Shown: positions 22,501-34,523 of the stretch, piece after piece
Layout of the letters: each line of letters begins with the position of its first letter
Numbering within the stretch: position 1 is the stretch's first letter
Assembly (NCBI GenBank): GCA_027943335.1
Contig: BSBK01000522.1
Coordinates: 62,001-126,000, forward strand
Reading direction: 5' to 3'
Length of the DNA stretch: 64,000 bases
From: Chamaecyparis obtusa
Lineage: Eukaryota > Streptophyta > Pinopsida > Cupressales > Cupressaceae
Translations under genes and position numbers: made by a program
Notes under the pieces: generated by a model
The model's input: the letters and a program-made list of their open reading frames with translations, nothing else
Told to the model about the DNA's origin: nothing
Databases searched by the model: none

Positions 22501-23771
22501 ACCCAATAGGCATTATTACATCTAATTTTATCATTTATCATCAAGGATCCTTTTCCTCTAACCATACAAGGTGCATCATTACCCATTCTAACAGATCCTC
22601 CATTGTGTTCTTCAAGATGATCAAATTTTTCTTCATCACTAGTCATGTGATGTGTATAGCCACTATCTATGATCCATGTATCATTTTTATTAACCTTAGA
22701 AATAAGTGCTATCTCTACATACCTTTCATCTTCCTTTGAGTCATCTTTCATTGCAACAAATATTACCTCCACATCTTCATCAGTGTCGGTATCAGTGAGA
22801 TCTTCTTCTTCAATGTAGCACACCTTCATGCCTTTATCATTATTGTCTCCGTTGTCTTTGTTGTAGTGTCGGTAAATTTTGTTGCCTCTTCTCCCATAGC
22901 TTCCTTCACCAGATCGGTCTTTGTTTCTATCATCATCTTTCTTGTGTGGACATCTAGTAGAAATATGACCAACCTCTTTACAATTAAAGCATGCTAAAGG
23001 TAATTTACCTCTATATCTTCCTTTACCTTTAGGTAACCTTCTGTCCATAAGAGCTTCAAGTTCATCAAGCTTATCATCAGTATTGCTATCACTATCATCA
23101 TTCTTATTTCTGCTACTAGACTTACCAATCTTCAGAGAAGACATAAAAGAAGATTCAACAGATGGTACAACACTATTATCAAAGTTATTAATTTCAAAGG
23201 TTGTAAGCTTACCAATCAGATTATAAAGAGTAAGGTTGTTACTAGATGCAGACCTAGTTTCATGAATTGTAGATATTCTGATTGCATAAACTACCAATAA
23301 GGTTATGAGAACTTTTCTTACCACTGTCTCTTCATCAATAACACCATCAGATGCTCTAATAACATGGACTACCTCTTTTAGTCTATTTGTGTACTGCACA
23401 ATATTTTCTCCTTCCTTCATCTTCATATCATCGAATCTTCCCCTTAAGCTTTTAGCTCTAGCTCTTTTGACATTCACATCACCACTATAAACTTGAGCAA
23501 GTTTATCCCACATATCTTTAACAGTAGTGCAATTTTTAATATCTTCAAATTTGACATCTGTACAGGCAACATCAATCTCCATCATAGTAACATTATGTTC
23601 ATACCCATCTCTTAGTTGATCAAGGGTCAAGGGACTAGTGGTCGGTGCAATGTAGCCATTCTCCATTAGTGCGAGGTTAGAATTTCCAATTCTAGATACA
23701 TGTAGCTTCATTCAGCTTTGCCATACTGTGAAGTTATCCTTGTTCAGCTTTGGCACTTCCCTCTTATACAT
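19572..23771 (-). pseudogene. Copia gag-protease-integrase-RT-RNase H polyprotein of element D
   Basis: A single frame of 1400 codons from ATG at 23771 to 19572, broken by about nine in-frame stops but with no frameshift I could see; an ATG at 23711 follows the first stop. Domains in order: UBN2-type gag; CCHC knuckle (CFNCKEVGHISTRC, about 22960-23000); protease WIIDSGYTHHMT (about 22665); pre-integrase; integrase with HTDLYGP, LRSDRGGEF and TPQQNG-like motifs (about 22100-21800); reverse transcriptase with [13 protein letters not shown] and FVDDIIFG (about 20800-20500); RNase H with YTDVDWVG (about 20040) and the DNTSAINISKN segment (about 19800). Most stops are one C-to-T change from Gln, Arg or Trp codons. 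Confidence 0.93.
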
Positions 23772-23820
23772 TTTGAGATCTTTGTGCTGAAGTCCTTAAA
23801 ACTCTGTTCCAAGCAACCAA

Positions 23821-23833
23821 CGCTCTGATACCA
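23821..23833 (-). other. Primer-binding site of element D
   Basis: Minus-strand TGGTATCAGAGCG, an exact initiator tRNA-Met complement, two bases after the LTR end. Confidence 0.92.
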
Positions 23834-23835
23834 AT

Positions 23836-25338
23836 TGTTAGAATAACTGAGGGGGGGGGGGGGGGGGGGGGTGAATCAGTTATCCACAGTCCCAATAACA
23901 AAATGTATATCCAAAAATTTTTTACTAAGACTTCTGCAGCTCGGTAACATAAAATAGTATTCTGCCTGTGCTTTTACCGATTACCAGTTAATAACATATA
24001 ATGATTACCAATCAAATCCAATATGCAACATGTAAAGTATGATAAGAAAAAATTATCATAGTCAACACATAACACAAGAGATTTAACGTGGAAACCCTGT
24101 AAAGGGAAAAACCACTTGGGACCGACAACCCAAAAATTGTTCACTCTTCTGAAGTGAGATCAGTGAAGACCCAACCCTGTTAAAGGTTACAAACATGCTG
24201 TGAGGTGTGACCTTGTTAGAGGATTTTAGACCAATTGTTATTGTCCAACCAACATTCACTATGGGGTTGACAGGATAACAAATGTACACTCTATGAATGA
24301 CATTACAAGACTTTCTAGTCCACTATGTTAAGAGATTTATCTATTTAAAATGGTTAAAATGTAACAGTAGCTGATCTGATTACAACACAACTTCAATTGC
24401 AGATTATCAGATCTATATTAAGCTCATTCAAATCCTCTGATGAATATATCAATTCTATTTCAATCAATATTCAGTAACTTACTGTCCCTCGGTTATAGCT
24501 TTTTGACGCTCAGTAATTTCTGCAGTTCGGTTCTCCTTAACCAGTCTAATCAGGCATGCATGAAGCTTGTTCACATGATATCTCTACAGTCTCCTTCTTC
24601 TAGCATGATTTCATCATGAAATCCTAGTCTCTTAAATAGACAAGTAAATCATTTTAATTCCATCCATCAGATTTTTCCGCTTAATCTCCTTTGTTGATTT
24701 TGCCACTTAAACCTTCCTCGGATGATGTGTTAGTAACACATTTTATTTCAATCCCTTAGATCTTCTTCAAATTATGTTAGCCATCGATCTTCGTAACAAA
24801 CATTATCTTCAACTCTAATTACGGAGTACTTTACAACTCATCAACTTCCATCGGCTAAACTAGTCATTTAGTTATTTTCTCCTGCTCAGTTAACAAAGAA
24901 ATGCATTGGTGAACACAAGCTCAATTTATACTATGTTCGGTATACACTACATTGTGTTGGTGTATACTGAAATGCTTCTTTAACTGACCACACTGCTTTG
25001 TGCATTTTGCTGTATCCTTCATCATAGATGAATGCAACATAATCAAGTCAACAACATAAGGTCATAGACTCATTTATAAGTTACCCAATGTATTCCTTAT
25101 CCTCATCTTTCATATCCATCTTCCTCATGTAGATATAGCTGTTCTTCATCTCTTTTCTTCTTCTTTCTACAGATGTTTGGGTATAGTAACTTACAAGATA
25201 AGTATTATCAAAACTAGTTGACATCAATGACAACATATTACTAATTTAATCATCTTACATATCTAATCAGCAACTCAGTGATCTAAAATCATAGATCTTC
25301 AAGTCATACAATTTATTCAAATCAGTTCTAGTTCATTA
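23836..25338 (-). mobile_element. Right LTR of element D (its 5' LTR)
   Basis: Plus-strand TGTTAGAATAACTGA...GTTCATTA, 1503 bp. It contains a run of 21 G at 23851-23871, compared with 6 in the other LTR. The end CATTA aligns with CATCA of the left LTR. Confidence 0.93.
23843..23883 (-). other. LTR-terminal hairpin of element D, right LTR copy (G21 loop)
   Basis: Perfect 8-bp arms ATAACTGA and TCAGTTAT enclose G21 plus TGAA. In the sense RNA the structure sits at the 3' end of the LTR, within about 10 nt of the primer-binding site. Related hairpins occur in elements E, F and G. Confidence 0.65.
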
Positions 25339-25343
25339 ATTTT

Positions 25344-26849
25344 CCTTGCTGCAAAAGGACATAATGACAAAATTATCCCTGATCCTTTATAAAAGGCTTT
25401 TGTAAATGTCATGGAGGATACACCACGGTGTATGGCTTGCCAATCTCCTCATTCTATAGAACATTGTGTGGTTGCACAGTCCATGTCTGCATACCAAAAT
25501 GATGAAGTTGAAGAACTTGATCAAGAAGAAACTAATGATGATATTGGGTGTAACATGACTACTTCATATTGGGGACATGAAGATGTTTCTGATGTTGATG
25601 AAGAAACTGATGTGAGTTTGAAAAGACACAATAGGGCATTATTCCATCAAGAATTCTTTTTTGATGATGAAGACATTGATGAAAAGACATGTAACATGAA
25701 ATTTTCCTCAGAACGAGTGAATTTGAGAAGACCTTTAAAAGAGGAAATTGCTAGGATCACAACAAAGATGGTAGCCCAAGTGTAGACTAGAAGCATGACA
25801 ACAAATCATACCACTAGAAAAGCTGCAGGAATGTTTATAAAAAGTACCAATTCCAAGGGACCCATAGGAAACAAATCAAAAGATGATTATGTAGTGAAGT
25901 TAAAAAATGTAATGGGTAAGAAGTGGGATCCAAAAGGAGTTGGTGCTATGAAGATGTATACTGTTCATGACAGAGACAACCAAAAGGAAGTTGAGAATCT
26001 AGTTAGTACAATGGATAAAACTGAGAAAATGAAGGTGACAACCATAGCTAATGTATCCGAGAAAAAAAAAGGATACTAGAACAATGCAGATTAAGTTCAT
26101 TCCTTTGCCCCTGTTGATATAATGTTAGCTGTATTGTCTCAGATAACTGTCAAGGTTCCTTTGTTAGAATTATTGAGAATCCCTGAACATAAGGATAGGG
26201 CTCTAGCATGGGTAGATAATGTTTGTGACAATAATGTTGCTTGTAATGATAATGAGTCCTAGGAAAAATTTATGAAAGAAGTGAAAGTTCAGGGAATGGT
26301 ATCTCAAATACCACCTATATACCTAGAAAACTCTGTCAATGATAGCCTTGAAAACATATATCCATTCTTCTTAAGTATCATAGTGAATGGAATGACATTA
26401 AGGAATTTCATGATTGATTCAAGTGCCTCAAATAATGTCGTGCCTTTTAAGATCATGGAAAAGTTGGGCCTTAATGTTGATATAGTCCAGGGAAGATGTT
26501 GTGCAATGGACCAAAGAGAAGTGCTAGTCATTGAGACTATAAATGCATTTCCTTACAAATTGGAAACCTATCCAGAAAAAGAGCTGACCATGAGTGTCTT
26601 GGTGGTAGACATTCCTCCTCATTATGGGATGCTATTATCTAGGAAGTGGAGTGCTTCCATGGGTGGAAGTCTGCAATGTGACTTGTCCTTTGCAACCTTC
26701 AAGATAGATGATCAATCCATTAAGGTTGAAAGGGAGCCAAGGGTAACCCATATAATTGAAAAGAGTATGGACAATGGGATTACCTATTTTGTGGATACTG
26801 ACATTAATGCTTTCAGAGAAGAAGTCACCATGCTTGAAAAATAGCATAT
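25344..26849 (+). pseudogene. Element C gag C-terminus, linker and protease
   Basis: Resumes after element D with the gag Cys-rich end (CMACQSPHSIEHC, about 25429-25470), a short zinc-knuckle-like motif. An acidic Asp/Glu-rich linker and a Lys-rich segment follow. The protease lies at about 26340-26700: NFMIDSSASNNVVP has DSS where active retropepsins have DSG, and VVDIPPHYGMLLSRKWSASMGG is the usual second half in Tat-like elements. Stops lie at 25783, 26078 and others, with an open block at 26272-26844. Confidence 0.82.
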
Positions 26850-26970
26850 ATTTCCCCCTATCATTGTGGAAATAAATGCTAAATCTAAGAAGGGTGAGTT
26901 GTGGGTGATGTACTTTGATGGTGCCAACTGCAAAGATGGTTCAAGAGTAGGTATTTTACTCATCTCTCCG
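26850..26970 (+). pseudogene. Element C upstream RNase H, first part (split by CACTA)
   Basis: Encodes the beginning of an RNase HI fold with MYFDGANCKDGSRVGILLISP; the first catalytic Asp is present. The frame stops at the CACTA element and continues at 38356. Confidence 0.82.
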
Positions 26971-26998
26971 CACTACTACATTTGGGGCCAAATTTTGA
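26971..26998 (+). repeat. CACTA left terminal inverted repeat
   Basis: CACTACTACATTTGGGGCCA... pairs with the reverse complement of 38328-38355. Confidence 0.88.
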
Positions 26999-27179
26999 CA
27001 GACACTTCCGATGGATAAATTTTTTTTAATGAATTTGTTATTTTTTAAAAAATAGGCCCCGATGATGTCAGTATTCGGATGGGTTTTAAATTGACCATTG
27101 GAATTCCAATAGTTTCTGGTATACATAAAAAAGAGAAGTGAAGCACCAAATCATTTTTATTTTGATTGGCATAGAAAAG

Positions 27180-27830
27180 GAGTGGGAGAAAAGGAGCTGG
27201 GTGCATGCGAGAGAAGGTATGTGATTTCTTCATCTTTTGAGCCTCTGGCATCATATTTGACCACAAATTTCATATGCATTGCATTTTATTTGATCATGAA
27301 TGCTCTATGAAATGACCACATTCTACTGGTGTCATGCCCTAGCCGGTGCTTTATCTCTATTATTTGATGTTACTGGTGTCGTGCCCTAGCCCATGCTTTA
27401 ACTCCATTATTTGATGTTATTGGTGCTTGGGCTCAAGGATATCCATTGTTTTTAAATGTTGACTGTGGTTATCAAATGGACATCCCATGAGCTTCTAGCT
27501 AGGTGCCATTTGTATTGATAGCTTAGGGTATCAAATGTATTGTATCATTGATAGTTGAGACTTTGTTAAAAGGAAATAGGACAAAGAATGATTTTGATTT
27601 AGTGCTTTAACTCTATTATTTGATGTTATTGGTGCTTGTGCTCAAGGATAACCATTTTTTTGAAATGTTGATTGTGATTATCAAATGGACAGCCGGTGAG
27701 CTTCTAGCTAGGTGCCATTTGTATTGATAGCATAGGGCATCAAATGTATTGTTATATCATTGATAGTTGAGACTTTGTTAAAAGGAAATAGGACAAAAAA
27801 TGATTTTGAGTTAATTTCTCTATTTTGATC
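27180..27830 (+). repeat. Dispersed and tandem duplications, left part of CACTA
   Basis: The segment at about 27200-27450 (AGAGAAGGTATGTGATTTCT...) returns at 30150-30370. Within it a block starting near 27345 is repeated near 27400 and again near 27605-27830 with small changes. No reading frame is convincing. 27000-27180 and 27830-27984 hold nothing else recognised. Confidence 0.7.
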
Positions 27831-27984
27831 CCTAAGTGGCTTACAACCCTAGAGAAGTATATGCAGATTTACAGATGTAGTTGCAAGATACATAGCAATC
27901 GATAATTCACAAGAAATCCATGCATCCAATTTGAATAGAAATTAATACAAAGAAATAGGGTCCTCGAATGGCCCAATCATCTAG

Positions 27985-29855
27985 ACCTTGACTGTCCCCT
28001 CAACCAGTGACCCTTCAAAACTGGGTTATCATGCAATCAGCGAGTGATCCTTCATTCTCCCAGTCTACCCTACATCCAAACATATTGGAAATACACAATA
28101 AAATGATAACAAGCCTTTAAAAATCCCCGTTCCCTCAAGGAACACTATCAACATCCAGACCTTGACTGTCCCCTCAACCAGTGACCCTTCAAAACTGGGT
28201 TATCATGCAATCAATGAGTGATCCTTCATTCTCCTGGTCTGCCCTGCATCCAAACATATTGGATATACACAATAAAATGATAAAAAGTTGATCACAATCC
28301 CCCTTCCCTCAAGGAACACTATCAACATCTGGACCTTGACTGTCCCCTCAACTAGTGACCCTTCAAAACTGGGTTATCATGCAATCAGTGAGTGATCCTT
28401 CATTCTCCTATTCTATCCTGCATCCAAACATATTGGAAATATGAAATACAATGATAACAAGTCTTTTACAATCCCCCTTCCCTCAACAAACACTATAACC
28501 ATCTGGACCTTGACTGTCCCCTCAACTAGTGACCCTTCAAAATTGGGTTATCATGCAATCAGTGAGTGATCCTTCATTCTCCTAGTTTTCCCTACATCCA
28601 AACATATTGGAAATACACAATATAATGATAAAAAGTCTTTCAAAATCCCCCTTCCCTCAAGGAATACTATCAACATCTAGACCTTGACTTTCCCCTCAAC
28701 CAGTGACCCTTCAAAACTGGGTTATCACACAATCAGTGAGTGATCCTTCATTCTCCTGGTCTACCCTACATCCAAATGTATTACAAATACATAATAAAAT
28801 GATAAAAAGTCTTTCACAATCCCCCTTCCCTCATGGAACACTATCAACATCCAGACCTTGACTGTCCCCTCAACCAGCGACCCTTCAAAACAAGGTTATC
28901 ATGCAATCAATGAGTGATCCTTCATTATCCTATTCTGCCCTACATCCAAATGTATTTTAAATACACAACACAATCATAAAAAGTCTTTTAAAATCCCCCT
29001 TCCCTCAACGAACACTATCAACATCTGGACCTTGACTGTCCCCTCAACCAGTGACCCTTCAAAACTGGATTATCATGCAATCAGTGAGTGATCCTTCATT
29101 CTCCTGGTCTTCCATGCATCCAAACATATTGGAAATACACAATACAATGATAACAAGTCTTTCACAATCCCCCTTCCCTCAAGGAACACTATCAACATCT
29201 GGACCTTGATTGTCTCCTCAACCAGTGACCCTTCAAAATTGGGTTATCATGCAATCAGTGAGTGATCCTTCATTCTCCTATTCTATCCTACATCCAAACA
29301 TATTGGAAATACAAAATACAATGATAAAAAGTCTTTTAAAATTCCCCTTCCCTCAACAAATACTATCAACATCTGGACCTTGACTGTCCCCTCAACCAGT
29401 GACCCTTCAAAACTGGGTTATCATGCAATCAGTGAGTGATCCTTCATTCTCCTGGTCTGCCCTGCATCCAAACATATTGGAAATACACAATACAATGATA
29501 ACAAGTATTTCAAAATCACCCTTCCCTCAAGGAACACTATCAACATCTGGACCTTGACTATCCCCTCAACCAGTGACCCTTCAAAACTGGGTTATCATGT
29601 AATTAGTGAGTGATCCTTCATTCTCCTATTCTACCCTGCATCCAAACATATTGGAAATACACAATACAATGATAAAAATTCTTTTACTATCCCCCTTCCC
29701 TTAGCTAACACTATCAACATCTGGACCTTGACTGTCCCCTCAACCAGTGACCCTTCAAAACTGGGTTATCATGCAATCAATGAGTGATCCTTCATTCTCT
29801 TGGTTTGCCCTGGATCCAAACATATTGCAAATACACAATACAATGATAACGCATA
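27985..29855 (+). repeat. 174-bp satellite array, eleven copies
   Basis: ACCTTGACTGTCCCCTCAAC recurs with substitutions at 27985, 28159, 28333, 28507, 28681, 28855, 29029, 29203, 29377, 29551 and 29725. Every interval is exactly 174 bp, so no net indel changed the unit length. The last copy is partial. Two variants alternate: type A has CTGGTCT... and CAAGGAACAC; type B has CTATTCT... and CAACAAACAC. The order is A A B A A B A B A B A, which gives a 348-bp dimer in the right half. It is not coding. Confidence 0.93.
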
Positions 29856-29884
29856 GAGATCCTTTAATGAATCTCAGTCACTGG

Positions 29885-30585
29885 TAACGCATGGACAGTC
29901 AAACTAGTAGTCTCTAAAGCATTCAATAAGTGAATATGAATGTTTGAAAAATTTCCTCTCAACTTCCCCAATAACTCCTAATTGGTTAGAGGGATATTTC
30001 TAGAATCTCCACTATTCCTATCCTTACCAACAATTCTTAAACATAATTTATTTGATATGATAATAACATGCTAAATTGAACCAATGGAATGTTCTTCGTG
30101 TGGTACAAGGAAGATTTGGCTATCAAATCTTCCTTCATGCAAGCTGAGCGCAAGAGAAGGTATGTGATTTCTTCATCTTTGATTGGTATCTTTGATGGGC
30201 AACGTCTTTTGAGCCTCTAGCATCATATTTGACCGCAAATTTCAAATGCATTGCATTTTATTTGATCATGAATTCTCACTGAAATGATCACATTCTATGG
30301 GTGTCATGCCCTAGCCCATGCTTTATCTCCATTATTTGATGTTATTGGTGCTTGTGCTCAAGGATATCGATTCACTGTTTTGAAATGTTTGGATTCATGT
30401 TTGTTGATATTACAATTCATCATATCAGATAAAGTATGTTTAAGAAGTTTTAGTGTCTAAACACTCAACTAATCCCTCTAACTGATTAGGAGTGGTTGGG
30501 GAAGTTGAGAGGAAAGTTTTCAAACATTCATATTCACTTATTGAATGCTTTGGAGACTATCAGTTTGACTGTCCATGCGTTAATG
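29885..30585. repeat. Long imperfect inverted repeat around a duplicated segment
   Basis: 29891-29997 (ACGCATGGACAGTCAAACTA...) is the reverse complement of 30478-30583 with scattered mismatches, and 30029-30070 pairs with about 30410-30460. The loop contains the second copy of the 27200-27450 segment. A related arm occurs at 34030-34150. Confidence 0.75.
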
Positions 30586-31898
30586 TTTAGAAGAGATCAA
30601 TAAAGTATTTAAAGACATTCTTACATATTTAGAGAGGTTTGAGAGACACTTATCATGACTGTACCCTCACAAACAATGGCATAGACTGGTTTTACTAAGT
30701 TTCCTTTCTCTATTTTGAGGTTTCCTTTCTCTGCCGGAGGGGTACAGTCAGAGGGTTCAATGAAAAAATGATCCTTTGAATGGTTACTATAAATATGAAT
30801 GATTTGATATAGCATATTTCTCATTTTACTTGAAGTTTGGAATAGCTTGTGCAAGGGTGAAAGTACTTTTGATCATTTTGGTCGTGATTGTTCCTCTACA
30901 CAGTCAGGAAATGTAACTGTCTAATGATTATATGTAATGTTGAATGGATTAAATGCTTTATTCTTGGTAGAAGTGAATGGAAGGAATAGTGTTGGTGTTA
31001 GGTTTCATTTATTATTGAATTCAATGGTTTCCAAGATGTGTTGAGGAGTTTACTCCTTGTTTAATGTTAACTGTTCCTGCACAATCCACTCATACAATAG
31101 TGAAATGCTATGTGATTGACAATTTTATACAACTAGTCCTTTAGCGTGTATTGAACAAAATAGAATTTTCAGCATATTATTATCATTCTATTTCTTTGTT
31201 GTAAACATGTCATTGGTTCAGTTTTGTAAATTTGTTTTCGTGTTAAATTTTTTTACAAAATAGATTACAAAATACTCTTCAAAACAAAGGAAAAACTTAG
31301 CAAATTCAGTCTAACTTGTTGTAGATGAAGGAATAGTCATGATAATAGTTCCTCTAAGTCTTCCAAAACATTTATTAAACTCCCCTAAAGTCCTATTGGA
31401 TCTCCAAATTGCTTAATCCAATCAACTTACATCAGGATCATGAGAAACTTCAAAGGATTAAAAGCATTACTTGGAACAGTCACTGGTTTTACCTGTCAAA
31501 ATGTAAGGAATTTTTTTTTAAAGTGCTCACAATACATTCAATGATGAAATGAATGCTTGGAGATTGCTTACTATTCCATCCTTGAATTTAGAAACCAAAA
31601 CAATAAGTAAAGAAGCCTTTCAACAATGCATAACACGATGAACTTGCATATTTAAACTTCTATTTTTATTGAATCTCTGTTCCTGTTGTACACTCAAGGA
31701 TTAAGTCTGCCATATTGACTTCCAAAGGTTACATATAAATTCATCACAACTTCCCCAACCATGAAGAACATAGGTGAAGAACTTGATGGTTTCATGCTTT
31801 CATCTTTAAGAACTTGATCAAGAACATAGGTTTTAATGAAATATCAATTTGATTTGCAAAGTTTGTGCTCTTTACAAATTTGAAAGGCTCTAATACTT

Positions 31899-31987
31899 AC
31901 TAGGGTGGCTGTGGATGTGCAACCTTATGTTTTTACTACTAAGTCTCTATTTGTTGGGCATACTGATTATAAGTACTTGACATATAT
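31899..31987 (+). pseudogene. NOG1: NOG1 G-domain fragment, copy 1
   Basis: Translates to [20 protein letters not shown] plus [10 protein letters not shown]. This is the switch region of the nucleolar GTP-binding protein NOG1, just upstream of the DTPG motif, recognised from memory. It ends abruptly before DTPG. Confidence 0.75.
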
Positions 31988-33270
31988 CACAAATGTTGCT
32001 AATTAAGGTTGGCGGGATGATTACACCCATCCTGTAAAAAGACTGTCAAATTATTATGCTTTCAAATCAATTACCTATTGACATATCCCTTGTGAGGGAA
32101 AGAAGCCAAACACATAAAGAACATGCACATAAACACGACAGCTCAAAAACTTAAATGGAATACACCAAGAAGTACCAAATGATGAATGCTCAATTGTTGT
32201 AATGGAAAAGCATCAAAACCATCCATTTGTAGAACTTGATTTTCTAGTCTAAATGATTTTTCTATAGTCGTAATGATTTTTCTAGAACTTGATTTTCTAG
32301 TCTTAATGATTTTTCTATAGTCCTAATGATTTTTCTATAGTCTTAATGATTTTTTTTTCATCCTAATGTTTGTTGCTCTTGATAAATTAGGCCTTGAATT
32401 TGAATTTTTGTTCACTATTTTATTTCAGCTTGATATTTCATTCATTTTTCATATACACAGAGACTACACATGCTGATAAAAAAATGAGCTATTTGATCAA
32501 GGTTAACTATTCATGATTGTAAATAGTCAATATTTCTGATGGTAATCCTTGGTGTATTCCATTTTAAAATAATCATGTTTCTATGGCTATGATAAATGTC
32601 CCTTTGTGTTGAGAAAATTAGAGTTGAAAAATTGGTTGCAAATAAATCATCCTTCTTCCACCAACATTCTAGTCAATGTACAAGTAACGAGTCATTCCAT
32701 TCAAGAAAGACCATGTCTGACAATATCAACCCAAAACAAAATAAGGAGTATGCAAAATTTAGTGATTGTATCTTCCATTAGAGCCACTTCATATGCACAT
32801 GTGATGAACATGCATATTTTCTTGAGCGCTATTGGGAGCTTACCCAACAACACATGTACTATTGTGAAAATCACCACAAATCTATTTGCTGCTGGGTCTA
32901 GCTCCCAGTATTGCTTGGTCAAGTATGCATATTTTTCACCTATGCATATACCTTCTATGATCAACTCTTATATGCACAGGTGATGAACATTCAGATTTTC
33001 CTAAGCAGTACTTTGAGTAGTCCTCCAACACATGTACTATTTTGAAAATCATCACAAGTCCATTTGTTGGAGGGCTAATCATAGTACACATGTTTGGAGG
33101 TTTGAAGGAAACAAGAGAATTTGAAGAGTCACGAGTCTTAAGATTGTACTTAATATAGCCAAGCTTCATTCAATGGTACATTCAAATATGAAACAAACCA
33201 TTCTTAAACCAGATTAAACTAGTAAACCAAAGGACATACTGATTATAAGTAAACTAGTAAACCAAAGGAC

Positions 33271-33330
33271 ATACTTTTACTACTAAGTCTCTATTTGTTG
33301 GGCATACTAATTAGAAGTACTTGACATATA
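33271..33330 (+). pseudogene. NOG1: NOG1 G-domain fragment, partial copy 2
   Basis: A shorter, more decayed duplicate of the fragment at 31899 ([11 protein letters not shown], then a stop where Tyr was). Confidence 0.65.
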
Positions 33331-33744
33331 TCACAAATGTTGCTAATTAAGGTTGGCGGGATGATTATGTCTATCCTAAAAAAAGACTATCAAATCATTA
33401 TCCTTTGAATGGTTACTATGAATATGAATGATTTGATATAACATAGTTCTCTTTTTACTTGAAGTTTGGAATAGCTTGTGCAAGGGTGAATGTACTTTTG
33501 ATCATTTTGGTCATGACTGTTCCTCTACACAATCAACAAATGTAACTGTCTAATGATTATATGTAATGTTGAATGGATTAAATGCTTTATTCTTGGTAGA
33601 AGTGAATGGAAGGAATAGTGCTAGTGTTAGGTTTAATTTATTATTGAATTCAATGGTTTCCAAGATGTGTTGAGGAGTTTGCTCCTTTTTTAATGTTAAC
33701 TGTTCCTGCACAATCCACTCATACAACAGTGAAATGCTATGTGA

Positions 33745-34010
33745 TTGACAATTTCATACAACTGGTCCTTTGGCGTGTATTAAACAGAATAGAATTTTCA
33801 GCATATTATTATCATTCTATTTCTTTGTTGTAAACATGCCAATAGATTAAAACTGAACCAATAGATTAAACATAATAGAATTTTCAGCATGGGCTAGGGC
33901 GTGACACTAGTAGATTAAAACTGAACCAATGGCATGTTTACAACAAAGAAATAGAATGATAATAATATGTTGAAAATTCTATTTTGTTTAATACACGCCA
34001 AAGGACTAGT
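33745..34010. repeat. Local inverted duplication
   Basis: About 33745-33845 is the reverse complement of about 33925-34010 (both include ACACGCCAAAGGAC or its complement). The spacer has short repeats of a TAGATTAAAACTGAACCAAT-like motif. Confidence 0.7.
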
Positions 34011-34350
34011 TGCAACAATTCTTAAACAATAAAGTATGTTTAAGAATTGTTGGGAGTAGTTTTCAAACATTCATATTCACTTATTGAATGCTTTGGAGAC
34101 TAGTGGTTTGACTGTCCACGCGTTACCAGTGATTGAGATTCATTAAAGGATACAAAACCCTTCATTTTGGGTTATTGTGTGTGGATTCAAATGTAGGTTT
34201 GATTTGGTTAATGTTTAGAAGAGATCAATAAACTATTTAAAGATAATCTTACATGTTTGGAGAGGTTTGAGAGGCACTTATCATGACTGTACCCTCACAA
34301 ACAATGGCATAAACTGGTTTTACTAAGTTTCTTTTCTCTATTTTGAGGTT

Positions 34351-34523
34351 CTCATTGCCAAAGTGGCCAAAGACTATGTTAGGCTAATAAAATATGGGGA
34401 TTCTCTTTACTGCTACAAATATTTGAAGGTTGTTGCACTTGGATAGATGTGGATGTGCAACCTTATTCTTTTACTACTAAGTCTCCATTTTTTGGGCATA
34501 CTGATTATAAGTACTTGACATAT
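34351..34523 (+). pseudogene. NOG1: NOG1 fragments: N-terminal helix region joined to G-domain
   Basis: 34351-34443 reads [20 protein letters not shown] and then [11 protein letters not shown] before a stop, matching the conserved helical segment of NOG1 ahead of its GTPase domain. Directly after, in another frame, 34447-34523 reads [20 protein letters not shown]. In a full NOG1 about 70 residues lie between these, including the P-loop, so an internal deletion removed the nucleotide-binding loop. Confidence 0.8.

Larger units (their letters stand above)
17556..25338 (-). mobile_element. Element D: Ty1/copia retrotransposon, nearly complete
   Basis: LTRs at both ends, an exact ATTTT target duplication (17551-17555 and 25339-25343), initiator tRNA-Met primer site, polypurine tract and one long coding frame with stops. 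It interrupts the gag of element C. The two LTRs are very similar over their whole length, so it is one of the younger insertions here. Confidence 0.95.

Noticed and set aside
23305..23490. Plus-strand short frames inside element D
   Set aside because: Antisense to a well-supported copia gag; no independent support.
27985..29855. CRISPR-like array
   Set aside because: Units are contiguous 174-bp tandem repeats without unique spacers, in plant DNA; it is a satellite.
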